A stretch of 18,492 bases of DNA from an uncultured Verrucomicrobiota bacterium (GTDB lineage: Bacteria; Verrucomicrobiota; Kiritimatiellia; RFP12; UBA1067). Shown one piece after another: positions 6,134 through 14,864 of this stretch; within the stretch, counting starts at the first letter, position 1, and each line of letters begins with the position of its first letter. Position numbers and translations under genes: made by a program. The stretch is taken from the NCBI GenBank assembly GCA_946543025.1, contig CAMNLN010000026.1, positions 1-18,492 of the forward strand, written 5' to 3'. The notes below the pieces were generated by a model. The model worked only from the letters and a program-made list of their open reading frames with translations, was not told the origin of the DNA and did not search any database.

Positions 6134-8757
6134 GATGTCTGCCGATCGGAGCGGTCGCCTTGGCCATGTGCGCGGCCATGGCCAGGGACATCACGTGGAC
6201 GGGCGCGTCCTCGACGACCTGGGACGCGTCGACGGCGAACTGGACGGACGGCACGTCCGCCGTCGCGTTCGCGAACGGCGACAACGCCACGATCACGAAC
6301 GGTTCCGCCATTTCCTTCGGCGCCAACGTCGCGCCGGAAACGGCCACGTTCAACATTTCGAGCGACCTGACGCTGACCAGCGGCACGTACGGTTTCTCGT
6401 CCGGCACGGGCGCGCTTGTCAAGCGAGGGACGGGCACGCTTGTCCTGAGCGGGGGCGGACAAAACGCGACGACGGGCAACCGCAACACGTGCGACTGGCA
6501 CGTCTACGGCGGCGCGCTGAAGGGAGATACGGCCAAGGCGTTCTCCACGTTCGGCGCGTTCCAGCAGCCTTTTACCGTCCATGTACACGACGGCGGCATG
6601 CTGTGGGCGGCGGCGGCCAACCTGACGGGATGGGCGAACGACGGTAGCCATGAGGACAACATCAAGATGAGCGTATGGCTTTATCATGGCGGCACCCTGC
6701 GGTCCGACAGCATATTCACGATCCGCAACCTGACGCTCGACGGCGGGACGGCCTTCCCTGGCGCGGAAGGGATGAAGGGCTTCGGCTTCCTCAAGGTCAT
6801 CGGGCGCATGACCGTGACGAACGCGACATGTACGTTCGACTATCCTAGCGGATTCGACAATTCCAAGTGGCCGTTCGTGTGCGTGGGGGCGAACGCGCCG
6901 ACCGTATTCGACGTCGCCGACGCCTCAAGCGACGATGCGCCCGACTTGATTTTTCGGACGCCGCTCATACGCTACAAGACATGGAGCAACGTCGGCTGGC
7001 GCAAGGCCGGAAAGGGGACGATGCTCTACGCACCGTCCAGATACCCGGACAACCGGGCGTTGGTCACGGGTAGCGAAAAGTGTGCGATCGACGGCGACAT
7101 CCATGTGGACGAGGGAACGCTGGACATCGGCGAGCAGGAAGCCCTCTCGCCCACCTTCGACCGCACGATCTACGTCCATTCGAACGCGACATTACGCCTT
7201 TCGCGCCGTAACGCCTTGAACGACGGGAACGGCGTGAACGGCGATATCAAGACGAAGATCGTGGTGCAGGGCGGAACCCTGTCGCTCTCGGACTCGACCA
7301 CGTCGCTTGCCCACATCAGCCTCGGTAGCTTGACGCTTGACAACGCGACGTTCGACTATTCGGGCTTGGGCGGATTCAGCGGAGGCAATCTCGGCCTCAT
7401 GACATTCAAGGCGCTCGCGCTGAAAGGAACTCGTGCCTACGTGTTCGACCCTGCGAACGGCTATCCCGGCCGGATGCCCTGGTCGCACGTCCACCTGTGG
7501 GACGAACCGCTCACGGTGATCGACGTGGCGGACATCACGGACGGCGGCGTGGACTTCACCGTGCGCCATCGCATGATGAACCGTTGCACGCATGCCGCTA
7601 CCGGCACCGAGCCCTGGGGAACGTTCGCGAGCAGTGGATTCGTGAAGACAGGCCCCGGCACGATGTGCATCGACACGAACACCTGTGCCTTCACGGGCGA
7701 CGTGGAGGTGCGCCAGGGCACGTTGCGCCTCGGGCTGGACGGCTCGAAGAACGGCGATACGGGGAACAATTCGCTCCGTTGGTCCCTGCTGGGGGACTTG
7801 GGTACGAACCGTACGGTCACCGTCTGGACGAACGGAACGCTGGACGTGGCCCAACGCAACGCCTTCGGCAATTGCCTTGCCTACACGAACAACCAGCTGA
7901 AGGTAACGTTTGCCGTGCGCGGCGGCACGTTGAAGCTTTGCCCAGGATGGGCCGTGCGGCTGCCGTCCATCTGGTTCGACGACGGCGAACTGGATTGCGG
8001 CGGAAACGGTAGCGCGTACGGCTACGGCATGTTTGCCGGCACCGTGAGGCTGACCGGCACCCGTCCCGTCCAATGGCTGCGCGTGGCCGGCAGAAGCTAC
8101 CAGTGGTTCTGCCTGAGCGGGACCCCGCGGACAACGTTCGACGTGGCCGACATCACGGGCAACGCGGCGGCGGACTTCACGCTGGACCTGCCGCTGGCCA
8201 TGCCGCAAAATGCCCTCAACGGCTCGACGGTCAAGAACGGTTGGAAATTTGGATTCGTCAAGACCGGTTCGGGCACCATGCGGTATGTCGCGCCGGGAAG
8301 CGCCATCTACGGCTCCGTCGATTATGCGTTCAACGGCGACGTGTCTGTCTCGAACGGCACGCTTGTGGTGGATGGCAGCATCGCGCGGTCGGACACGGTT
8401 CGCGTTTCGGCGGGCGCGTACGTGGGCGGCACGGGAACCGTGCATCACGTGACGCTGGAATCCGGCGCGGGCTTTGCGGCGGCGTACGGCACGGGCGCGG
8501 GGCTGGCGGTGACGGGCGACCTGACGTTGCCTGCTTCCGGCACGGTGAACCTCTGCTTCGACGGGGCGGAAACGTCGCGCAGGATGGTGACGCTCGCACA
8601 GGTTTCCGGAACCGTCTCGGCGCCGGATGCCTTTTCCGGCTGGACGGTGCTCGTCAACGGCGAGACGCCGCAGGCGGCGGGCGCGTACGGCGTCGTCCTT
8701 TCAGGAAAGACGCTCAAGGCCGGCTATGTCACAGGCACTACGGTCATCTTCAGGTAG
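6130..8757 (+). CDS. Secreted autotransporter-type beta-strand repeat protein
   Basis: 875 aa, starting at MRCLPIG with AAAGGAA upstream; an in-frame ATG at 6049 would put 27 polar residues ahead of the signal peptide, so I reject it. Signal peptide 1-18 (cut after AMA). The rest is Thr/Gly/Asn-rich beta-helix sequence of the kind matching autotransporter-associated (PATR) repeats: VKRGTGTLVLSGGG (97-110), KTGPGTM (506), KTGSGTM (711) and GTLVVDGS (743). It carries a long internal repeat of about 205 residues. No beta-barrel translocator, sorting signal or anchor is visible at the C-terminus (GTTVIFR). It could be a cell-surface adhesin or a glycan-binding fibre; no activity can be assigned. 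Confidence 0.8.
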   Translation: MRCLPIGAVALAMCAAMARDITWTGASSTTWDASTANWTDGTSAVAFANGDNATITNGSAISFGANVAPETATFNISSDLTLTSGTYGFSSGTGALVKRGTGTLVLSGGGQNATTGNRNTCDWHVYGGALKGDTAKAFSTFGAFQQPFTVHVHDGGMLWAAAANLTGWANDGSHEDNIKMSVWLYHGGTLRSDSIFTIRNLTLDGGTAFPGAEGMKGFGFLKVIGRMTVTNATCTFDYPSGFDNSKWPFVCVGANAPTVFDVADASSDDAPDLIFRTPLIRYKTWSNVGWRKAGKGTMLYAPSRYPDNRALVTGSEKCAIDGDIHVDEGTLDIGEQEALSPTFDRTIYVHSNATLRLSRRNALNDGNGVNGDIKTKIVVQGGTLSLSDSTTSLAHISLGSLTLDNATFDYSGLGGFSGGNLGLMTFKALALKGTRAYVFDPANGYPGRMPWSHVHLWDEPLTVIDVADITDGGVDFTVRHRMMNRCTHAATGTEPWGTFASSGFVKTGPGTMCIDTNTCAFTGDVEVRQGTLRLGLDGSKNGDTGNNSLRWSLLGDLGTNRTVTVWTNGTLDVAQRNAFGNCLAYTNNQLKVTFAVRGGTLKLCPGWAVRLPSIWFDDGELDCGGNGSAYGYGMFAGTVRLTGTRPVQWLRVAGRSYQWFCLSGTPRTTFDVADITGNAAADFTLDLPLAMPQNALNGSTVKNGWKFGFVKTGSGTMRYVAPGSAIYGSVDYAFNGDVSVSNGTLVVDGSIARSDTVRVSAGAYVGGTGTVHHVTLESGAGFAAAYGTGAGLAVTGDLTLPASGTVNLCFDGAETSRRMVTLAQVSGTVSAPDAFSGWTVLVNGETPQAAGAYGVVLSGKTLKAGYVTGTTVIFR
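6901..8376 (+). repeat. Long internal repeat in the beta-strand protein (period about 205 aa)
   Basis: Three aligned units begin with T-x-[FI]-DVAD at residues 258, 463 and 668. They continue to a G-[KPS]-GTM signature at 295, 509 and 714, and finish with GD[IV]xVxxGTL at 322, 523 and 736. A fourth, degenerate unit precedes them (VKRGTGTLVLS, 97-107). Spacing is about 200-214 residues. The second and third DVADIT segments are also close at DNA level, suggesting duplication within the gene. Confidence 0.7.
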
Positions 8758-8760
8758 GTT

Positions 8761-10704
8761 ATGAGGACGATTGCTGTTGCGTTGGCGCTGTGCGGCGGCG
8801 TGTGGGCGAGAAGCGTACCGTTCGTCGGAGGAATGGAAATCGCGGGACGTCGCGTGGCCGTGTGCCGCATTCCGGCGCTCGCCGTCGTGCCGGACGGCGC
8901 GTTGCTGGCCGTGTGCGACGCCCGCCCGTGGAACGGCGGCGACGTGAACGCGCGCCAGCCTATCCGCATTGCCGCCCGTCGGTCGGGCGACAACGGACGC
9001 ACGTGGTCGCCGCCCACGTTGCTGCATGACTTCCCATGGAACGAGTCGGAAGGGGAGTGGTCGGCCTCCGATCCGAGCCTGATCGTCGACAAGGAGACGA
9101 AGACGGTTTTCTGCTTCTACAACGTGTGGGAATGGACGAAAGACAAGGGACGTTACCGACAGTTCGTACAGCAGTCTGCCGACGGTGGGATCTGTTGGTC
9201 GAAGCCACGCGAGATCACGGACGCGCTTCATCGCCCGGAGTGGTCGCGCGAATCTTTTGTCTTCGTCACGTCCGGGCACGGCATCCAGCTGAAGGACGGA
9301 ACTCTGCTCCACACGATGACATGGGTGAACGCGCACAAGGTGTGTCTGTTCGGGTCGTCCGATCATGGCAAGACATGGGGGCCGGTGGAAAGTTACGCGT
9401 CGCCGGGCGACGAGTGCAAGGTGGTGGAGCGGGCGGATGGATCGTGGATGGTCAACGCGCGCGCGTCGGGGAAGAAGACGGGGCGAGAGGTACACGTCTC
9501 GCAAGACAGGGGGAAGACGTGGGAGTCGCGATTCGACGCGTCGCTCCTTGATCCTCGTTGCAACGCGGCGCTGGAACGGATGGCGCTGGCGGACGGCCGG
9601 GACGCGCTCGTGTTCGCGAACTGCAACGCGACAAAGCGGCGCAACCTCACGCTCCGCGCGAGCGTCGACGGGGGAACGACATGGTCGGGCGGCGTGACGG
9701 TGGAAGCGGGCGGCGCGGGATATTCCGACCTGGCGGTTCTGGCCGACGGCACGCTCGGCGTGCTGTACGAGACGGCTGGATGCAAGGCGATCGCATTCGA
9801 GGCGGTCGGTCGCGAGCGACTGTTGCCGGCCGGGACAGATCCGGTGGCGCTGCCGCCGGAGATCGCGCGGACGGCGGAGACATGGCTGTGCGCGGGGCAG
9901 TCGAACATGCAGTGGCCGCTGGGCCGATGCGACGATGCGGACGCCGAGGCGGCGGCGACGGCAGCGTGCGACGTCAGGCTGTGGGACTTCAACACGGGGC
10001 TGTGGCATCGGATCACCCCTCTGACCGCGAAGGAGTGGAGCGCGATCGGCGTGTCGTTCGCCGTGAGGCGGGCGCGGCAGACCGGGCGGCCGATAGCCCT
10101 GCTGTACGTGGCGGCCGGCGGCGCGCCGACGGAGGCGTTCATCAGCCGCCAGACGATGCAGGGGCATCCCCACTTGCGGCGAATCCTGGACGACGGGCGT
10201 CCGCTGGACGCGAACGCCGCCTTTCCGAACCGCTGGTGCGCCGCCGAATACCAAAAGCGAAAGGGAAACCTGCGCGAGGCGCGGTGGTGGCCGGTCGCGG
10301 CGATGCATGACGGCGGGCTTGCGCGCGTGGCGCATCTGCCGTTGACGGGAATCCTCTGGTATCAGGGCGAGTCGAACGCCACGCCGGCCCCTGCGTTCCT
10401 TGGTGACGGTGACGTGGACGGCTATCTGGACGAGACGCTGCGCGCGGTGTTCCACGATCTGAAGGGCGGGCGCGACGTGCCGCTGATCGTGTTCGGGTTG
10501 CCGGTTCGGAAGAGCCCGTGGCAGACGTACCGGGCGGCGCAGCGCCGCATGTGCGCCGAGACGGGAGCGTGCTACCTCGATACGTTCGGCGCAGGACTGG
10601 GCGATCCGGACAACGTGCATCCGCGGAAGAAGGTGCCGTTTGCGGAGATGGCCGTAGAAGCCGCCGCACGGCTTGTGACACAAAAGAAGGCACTCAAGGA
10701 ATGA
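8761..10704 (+). CDS. Sialidase fused to sialate O-acetylesterase
   Basis: 647 aa with a short signal peptide (1-16, cut after VWA). Residues about 20-350 are a GH33-type exo-alpha-sialidase. Visible are CRIP (R36 of the arginine triad), further arginines at 234 and 293/294, candidate acid D61, nucleophile Y336 (VLYE) with partner E218, and five Asp boxes (SxDxGxTW) at 75, 139, 199, 247 and 301. Residues about 372-640 are an SGNH-type sialate O-acetylesterase: GQSNM with Ser381, GG at 453-454, WYQGESNA (533-540) and DNVH with D617/H620. One secreted protein could therefore remove O-acetyl groups and release sialic acid. The second Asp box ends ICW, not TW. It starts three bases after the upstream gene and overlaps the lyase start. 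Confidence 0.93.
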   Translation: MRTIAVALALCGGVWARSVPFVGGMEIAGRRVAVCRIPALAVVPDGALLAVCDARPWNGGDVNARQPIRIAARRSGDNGRTWSPPTLLHDFPWNESEGEWSASDPSLIVDKETKTVFCFYNVWEWTKDKGRYRQFVQQSADGGICWSKPREITDALHRPEWSRESFVFVTSGHGIQLKDGTLLHTMTWVNAHKVCLFGSSDHGKTWGPVESYASPGDECKVVERADGSWMVNARASGKKTGREVHVSQDRGKTWESRFDASLLDPRCNAALERMALADGRDALVFANCNATKRRNLTLRASVDGGTTWSGGVTVEAGGAGYSDLAVLADGTLGVLYETAGCKAIAFEAVGRERLLPAGTDPVALPPEIARTAETWLCAGQSNMQWPLGRCDDADAEAAATAACDVRLWDFNTGLWHRITPLTAKEWSAIGVSFAVRRARQTGRPIALLYVAAGGAPTEAFISRQTMQGHPHLRRILDDGRPLDANAAFPNRWCAAEYQKRKGNLREARWWPVAAMHDGGLARVAHLPLTGILWYQGESNATPAPAFLGDGDVDGYLDETLRAVFHDLKGGRDVPLIVFGLPVRKSPWQTYRAAQRRMCAETGACYLDTFGAGLGDPDNVHPRKKVPFAEMAVEAAARLVTQKKALKE

Positions 10705-11591
10705 AGAAACTCAAAGGTCTGATCGCTGCGGCGCATACGCCGTTCGACAAGAATGGAAACGTCAATCTCGCCATGGTGCCGCGCCAGGCGGAATTGCTCG
10801 TGCGGCAGAAGGTGACGGGCGTCTACGTAAGCGGCACGACGGGCGAGGGCGTATGCTGCTCGGTGGCGGAACGGAAAGCGCTGTTCGACGCGTGGGCGGC
10901 GGCGGCGAAAGGGCGCCTCGTCCTTGTCGCGCACATCGGCGCGCTCGCGTTGCCGGACGCGCAGGAGCTGGGCGCGCATGCGGCGGCATGCGGCATGGAT
11001 GCCGTGTCGATCGTGCCGCCGAACTTCTTCAGGCCGGGAACGGTCGACGCGCTGATCGACTTCCTGAATGCCGCGCTGGAGGGGGCGCGCGGCCTGCCGT
11101 TCTACTACTACCACACGTCGATGAGCGGCGTGGCGTTCGACATGCAGGCGTTTCTGGAACGGGCGGACGGACGCGTCCCAGGCCTGGCCGGCATCAAGTT
11201 CAACTACCCGGACCTCTACATGTACCAACGTTGCCGCCGCTGCTGCGGCGGAAAGTACGACATCACGTGGGGCATCGACGAGTGGTTTGCGGGCGCCGTC
11301 GCGCATGGCGCAGAGTCCGCGATCGGTTCCACGTACAATTACGCCGCGCCGCTGTACCTGAAGATTTGGGACGCCGTGAAAAAGGGCGACCTGCGGGCGG
11401 CTGAACGCGGCATGAGAAAGGTGTGCGACATCGTCGACATCCTCGTTCGCTACGGCGGCGTGGCGGGCGGCAAGGCGATGATGGCCGTGCACGGATTGGA
11501 CATGGGGGACGTGCGCCCGCCGAACCGATCGCTCGCGGCGGACGAGAAGGCCGACTGCGTGGCGCGCCTGAAGAAAATCGGCTGGAGGTAG
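10701..11591 (+). CDS. nanA: N-acetylneuraminate lyase
   Basis: 296-aa class I aldolase of the DHDPS/NAL family, cytoplasmic, splitting Neu5Ac to N-acetylmannosamine and pyruvate. GTTGE (45-49) is the carboxylate-binding loop. Tyr137 in FYYYHTSMSG and Schiff-base Lys166 in GIKFNYPDLYMYQ match the catalytic pair (Tyr137/Lys165 in E. coli). The FYYYH form and the GIKFxxxDLY context favour NAL over dihydrodipicolinate synthase and resemble the animal and Bacteroides (NanL) branch. The ATG at 10701 overlaps the sialidase stop (ATGA), implying translational coupling. Substrate is firmly suggested by its place between sialidase and epimerase. Confidence 0.92.
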   Translation: MKKLKGLIAAAHTPFDKNGNVNLAMVPRQAELLVRQKVTGVYVSGTTGEGVCCSVAERKALFDAWAAAAKGRLVLVAHIGALALPDAQELGAHAAACGMDAVSIVPPNFFRPGTVDALIDFLNAALEGARGLPFYYYHTSMSGVAFDMQAFLERADGRVPGLAGIKFNYPDLYMYQRCRRCCGGKYDITWGIDEWFAGAVAHGAESAIGSTYNYAAPLYLKIWDAVKKGDLRAAERGMRKVCDIVDILVRYGGVAGGKAMMAVHGLDMGDVRPPNRSLAADEKADCVARLKKIGWR

Positions 11592-11595
11592 GGCC

Positions 11596-12756
11596 ATGAC
11601 GGATGCACGGAAGCAGGAGTTGTACGAAATCTACAGGCACGGGCTGCTGGAGGACACCATTCCGTTCTGGACCACACACGGCTACGACCGCGAATACGGC
11701 GGCATCATGACCGGGCTTGACCGGCAAGGGCATGTGATCGACACGGACAAGGGAGTCTGGCAGCAGGGACGGTTCGCGTGGATGCTCGGCTGGTTGTACA
11801 ACAACGTGGAGAAGCGCCCGGAATGGCTGGAGATGGCCAAGGGCACGCTTGACTTCATGGAGCGCCACTGCTACGACGGCGACGGGCGCATGTTCTTCCA
11901 CGTGACGCGCGCGGGCGAGCCGATACGCAAGCGCAGGTATGCGTTTTCGGAGTCGTTCGCCTGTATTGCGGCGGCAGAGTACGCGCGCGCGACCGGTGAG
12001 GACCGTTACCGCGACCTGGCGTTGCGCACGTACAAGTTCTTCGGCGATTTCGTGGAGACGCCCCCGAAGTTCACGTCCGTGCGCCCCACGCGCGGGCTTG
12101 CCCACCCGATGATCGACATCGCCACCTGCCAGCGGCTCCGCGACGCCATCGGCTACGATGAGGCCGACGCACGGATCGACCGCGCGATCGCCGAGATCGC
12201 GAAGTTCCACGTGAAGGACGATATCCGCGCCGTGATGGAGACGGTGGCGCCGGACGGGACGATCATCGACCATGCCGCCGAACGCACGAACAATCCAGGC
12301 CATGCCATCGAGGGCAGCTGGTTCATCATGGAGGAGGGCCATCGGCGCGGTATCTCCGAATACGTTGATCTCGGGCTTCGGATGCTCGCATATTCATGGG
12401 AACGGGGCTGGGACGCGGAATACGGAGGAATGCTCTATTATCGCGACGTCTACGGCCATCCCGTGAGCGAATACTGGCAGGACATGAAGTTCTGGTGGCC
12501 GCAGAACGAGACGATCCTGGCGACGCTGCTCGCGCATGTGCTCACCGGCGATCCGGTCTGGGAAGAACGGCACCGGCTGGCGCACGACTGGGCCTACACG
12601 CATTTCCCCGACCGGGAATACGGCGACTGGTACGGCTATCTCGCGCGCGATGGAAGGATCTGCAGCGACGTGAAAGGGAACCTTTTCAAAGGTTGCTTTC
12701 ACGTGCCGCGCATGCAAGCGTTCTGTTGCCGGTTCCTGAAGATGAAACAGGCCTGA
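11596..12756 (+). CDS. AGE-family N-acylglucosamine 2-epimerase
   Basis: 386 aa, the normal length of the (alpha/alpha)6-barrel AGE/renin-binding-protein family, which interconverts N-acetylmannosamine and N-acetylglucosamine. Candidate catalytic and pocket residues lie where expected: R59 (QQGRFAW), H236 and E239 (NNPGHAIEGSW), E305 (WPQNETIL) and H369 (KGCFHVPR). It starts four bases after the lyase stop, with GGAGG upstream. This epimerase acts on the free sugar, so ManNAc kinase (nanK) is not needed and GlcNAc would be phosphorylated afterwards, as in the Bacteroides pathway. It is functionally equivalent to Bacteroides NanE but unrelated to E. coli NanE. It ends five bases from the convergent helicase gene. 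Confidence 0.92.
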   Translation: MTDARKQELYEIYRHGLLEDTIPFWTTHGYDREYGGIMTGLDRQGHVIDTDKGVWQQGRFAWMLGWLYNNVEKRPEWLEMAKGTLDFMERHCYDGDGRMFFHVTRAGEPIRKRRYAFSESFACIAAAEYARATGEDRYRDLALRTYKFFGDFVETPPKFTSVRPTRGLAHPMIDIATCQRLRDAIGYDEADARIDRAIAEIAKFHVKDDIRAVMETVAPDGTIIDHAAERTNNPGHAIEGSWFIMEEGHRRGISEYVDLGLRMLAYSWERGWDAEYGGMLYYRDVYGHPVSEYWQDMKFWWPQNETILATLLAHVLTGDPVWEERHRLAHDWAYTHFPDREYGDWYGYLARDGRICSDVKGNLFKGCFHVPRMQAFCCRFLKMKQA

Positions 12757-12761
12757 CCCGT

Positions 12762-14762
12762 TTACTGGGCCGTTTGTTCCGTGGACGAGGCGGGTTGTCC
12801 GTCGGACGCGGGCTGGACGGGCGCGTCGAGGTTCCATTCCTCGAAGCGGGCCTTCTGCTCGACGGGCTGCGCATAGGCATCGGACTCGTCTACTTCCTTC
12901 TTCGGCTCGAACGCCTTGTCGAAGGTGGGCATCACGCGTTCGACGCGGTCGGTGCGCAGGATGACGTCCTTGCCGGAAGCGGTCTTCACCACGGCCCCGC
13001 CCACCATCGCGGCGGCGGCGGCTTTCTGCTCGGCGGTGACGGCCTCGCGGGCATCGACTTCAGCCTTGGCGGCCTCGTCCACCGCCTCCAGCTGGTCGCG
13101 CTCGCCGCGCGCCAGCTTCTTGAGGGGCTTCAAAAGCGGGTCGTCGTCCTGGATGATCGTGCACTTGAGCGGTTCCTGGATGTATTCCTCGATCTCGGGA
13201 ATCGCGAACGACTCGTCTTCGTCCGCAAAGGAAATGGCGATGCCCGTGTTGCCGGCGCGCCCGGTGCGGCCGATGCGGTGCACGTAATCCTCGGCCTCGT
13301 AGGGGAAGTCGAAGTTGATCACGTACTCGATGTCGTCCACGTGGATGCCGCGTCCGGCCACGTCCGTGGCCACGACGATCTTGATCTTGCCGGAACGGAA
13401 GTTCTCGAGGACGGTCAGGCGCTTGTTCTGGTTGACGTCGCCCGACAGCATCTCGCACTTCACGCCGCGCCGCTCGAGAGATTCGTAAACGTCCTCGGTG
13501 GTGGACTTGCGGTTGCAGAACACGATCGCGCGCGCCTCCGGGTGGAGGGCGATGTGGTTGTAGAGGACCTTGAACTTGTCTTCGGCGCGAATCACGTAGA
13601 CGACCTGGCGGACGGTGTCCGTGGCGTTGTGTTCGCTCTCCACCTCGGCCTTGACGGGCTCCTCCATCCACTGCGAGGCGAGGCGCATCACGTCGTCGGT
13701 GAGCGTGGCGGAGTAGAGCATCGTGGCGCGCTTGTCCTTGGGGGGCAGGTGGCTCATGATGCGGCGGACGTCGGGGATGAAGCCCATGTCGAGCATCCGG
13801 TCGGCCTCGTCGATGACGAGCGTGTCCACGCTCTTGAGGTTGATGACGTGGCGCTGGCAGAAGTCGAGCAGTCGGCCCGGCGTCGCGACGAGCAGGTCGA
13901 CGGGCGCGTCGAGCAGTTCCTCGCGCTGGCGGTCGAAGTCCATGCCGCCGTAGACGGCGAGCGACCTGAGGCCGCAGTACTTGCCGATGGCGTCGGCGTC
14001 CTTGCAGATCTGGATGACGAGCTCGCGCGTGGGGGCGATGACGAGGGCGCGCGGCGTGCCGCCGGTCTTGGCGCGCGATTCAGGCGTACGGAGGTAGCGC
14101 GTGAGGATCGCCACGAGGAAGGCGGCCGTCTTGCCGGAGCCGGTTTGGGCCTTGCCGGCGATGTTCTTGCCGTCGAGGGCGTTCTGGAGGGAGAGCGCCT
14201 GGATCTCGGTGCAGTACTGGAAGCCGAGGTCGGCGATGCCGTGCATCACCTCGGAGGGGAGATCGAAGTCGTGGAAGCGTTTCTTGCCTTCCGCAGGCTC
14301 CACCTTGAACTGGTCGATCGACCAGGCGGCGTGCGCGGCCTTGCGGGCCTCCATTTCGGCGGCGCTCACCACGCCGCCCGGACGCATCTCGTCGGCGGGG
14401 GTGTGGCCCTGCGGGGCGCGGCGCGAGCCGTCGCGGCGGCGGTCGCCGCGACGACCTCTTTCGCTCCGCTCTTCGCGGCGTGGGCGTTGCTGCTTCTGCT
14501 GCTCGGGTCTCTGCGTCCCCTTGCCGTCAGCCTTCTTTTGCTGCTGCTCGTTGCGGGAAGGGCGCTGCTGGTCCTGGCCCTGCCTCTGCGGCTGGTCGCC
14601 GCCGTTGCCGTGGCGGCCGCGCCGGCCGTGCCGTCCGCGTCCGTTGCCGCTCTTGCCCTTGGCGTCCCCGCCCTGCTTCTGGGGGCGTCCGTCCTTCTTC
14701 TGCGGCGCGGTCTTCTTGCCGGTGAGCTTCTCCACCAGCTTCTTGATAAATCCGAATGCCAT
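12762..14762 (-). CDS. DEAD-box ATP-dependent RNA helicase (RhlB/RhlE type)
   Basis: 666 aa. A basic, low-complexity N-terminal extension (about 16-125, rich in Gly, Arg, Gln and Lys) leads to a complete helicase core: Q-motif region with F166 and Q188, AQTGSGKT (205-212), PTRELV (244-249), TPGR (294-297), DEAD (318-321), SAT (351-353), ATDVAGRGI (465-473) and HRIGRTGR (495-502). A C-terminal tail of about 120 residues is Ala/Glu-rich. Such helicases remodel rRNA or mRNA; the disordered basic arm would aid RNA binding. It lies downstream of rplM-rpsI on the same strand, consistent with a ribosome-assembly role. AGGAG sits just before the ATG, and an intrinsic terminator sits just before that. 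Confidence 0.93.
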   Translation of the reverse strand: MAFGFIKKLVEKLTGKKTAPQKKDGRPQKQGGDAKGKSGNGRGRHGRRGRHGNGGDQPQRQGQDQQRPSRNEQQQKKADGKGTQRPEQQKQQRPRREERSERGRRGDRRRDGSRRAPQGHTPADEMRPGGVVSAAEMEARKAAHAAWSIDQFKVEPAEGKKRFHDFDLPSEVMHGIADLGFQYCTEIQALSLQNALDGKNIAGKAQTGSGKTAAFLVAILTRYLRTPESRAKTGGTPRALVIAPTRELVIQICKDADAIGKYCGLRSLAVYGGMDFDRQREELLDAPVDLLVATPGRLLDFCQRHVINLKSVDTLVIDEADRMLDMGFIPDVRRIMSHLPPKDKRATMLYSATLTDDVMRLASQWMEEPVKAEVESEHNATDTVRQVVYVIRAEDKFKVLYNHIALHPEARAIVFCNRKSTTEDVYESLERRGVKCEMLSGDVNQNKRLTVLENFRSGKIKIVVATDVAGRGIHVDDIEYVINFDFPYEAEDYVHRIGRTGRAGNTGIAISFADEDESFAIPEIEEYIQEPLKCTIIQDDDPLLKPLKKLARGERDQLEAVDEAAKAEVDAREAVTAEQKAAAAAMVGGAVVKTASGKDVILRTDRVERVMPTFDKAFEPKKEVDESDAYAQPVEQKARFEEWNLDAPVQPASDGQPASSTEQTAQ

Positions 14763-14773
14763 GATATCTCCTG

Positions 14774-14816
14774 AAAAAACGACAGGCCGCGCGGAAGCGA
14801 GGCTTCCGGGGCGGCC
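14774..14816 (-). terminator. Intrinsic terminator between rpsI and the helicase gene
   Basis: On the minus strand, a hairpin of six plus seven base pairs (14816-14811 with 14790-14785; 14808-14802 with 14798-14792) has a GAG-type three-base loop and is followed by six T residues (14779-14774). The T-run ends 11 bases before the helicase ATG, with the AGGAG ribosome binding site in between, so the terminator sits inside the helicase leader. Confidence 0.82.
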
Positions 14817-14827
14817 CGTCCTTCTGG

Positions 14828-14853
14828 CGGCGACCCAAGGAATAGGGTCGCCG
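14828..14853. other. Second hairpin downstream of rpsI
   Basis: A perfect 9-bp inverted repeat, CGGCGACCC (14828-14836) and GGGTCGCCG (14845-14853), with an 8-base loop, just past the rpsI stop. On the minus strand no T-run follows, so by itself it is more likely an mRNA 3'-end stabiliser or part of a regulatory fold than a terminator. Confidence 0.6.
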
Positions 14854-14864
14854 TTTCTTGTCCA

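Noticed and set aside
8701..10683. Long minus-strand open frame opposite the sialidase-esterase (660 codons)
   Set aside because: It is antisense to clear Asp-box and SGNH motifs; composition is that of a shadow frame.
10518..10700. Upstream in-frame start for the Neu5Ac lyase
   Set aside because: The added 61 residues are a shifted-frame reading of the esterase domain; MKKLKGLIAA at 10701 is the normal family N-terminus.
10701..11591. Dihydrodipicolinate synthase as the product
   Set aside because: Same fold, but the FYYYH and KFNYPDLY contexts and the sialidase/epimerase neighbours favour N-acetylneuraminate lyase.
12396..14774. Very long plus-strand open frame opposite the helicase (792 codons)
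   Set aside because: It is antisense to a complete DEAD-box protein; its translation is low-complexity Leu/Val/Gly/Arg-rich sequence, as expected from a GC-rich shadow frame.
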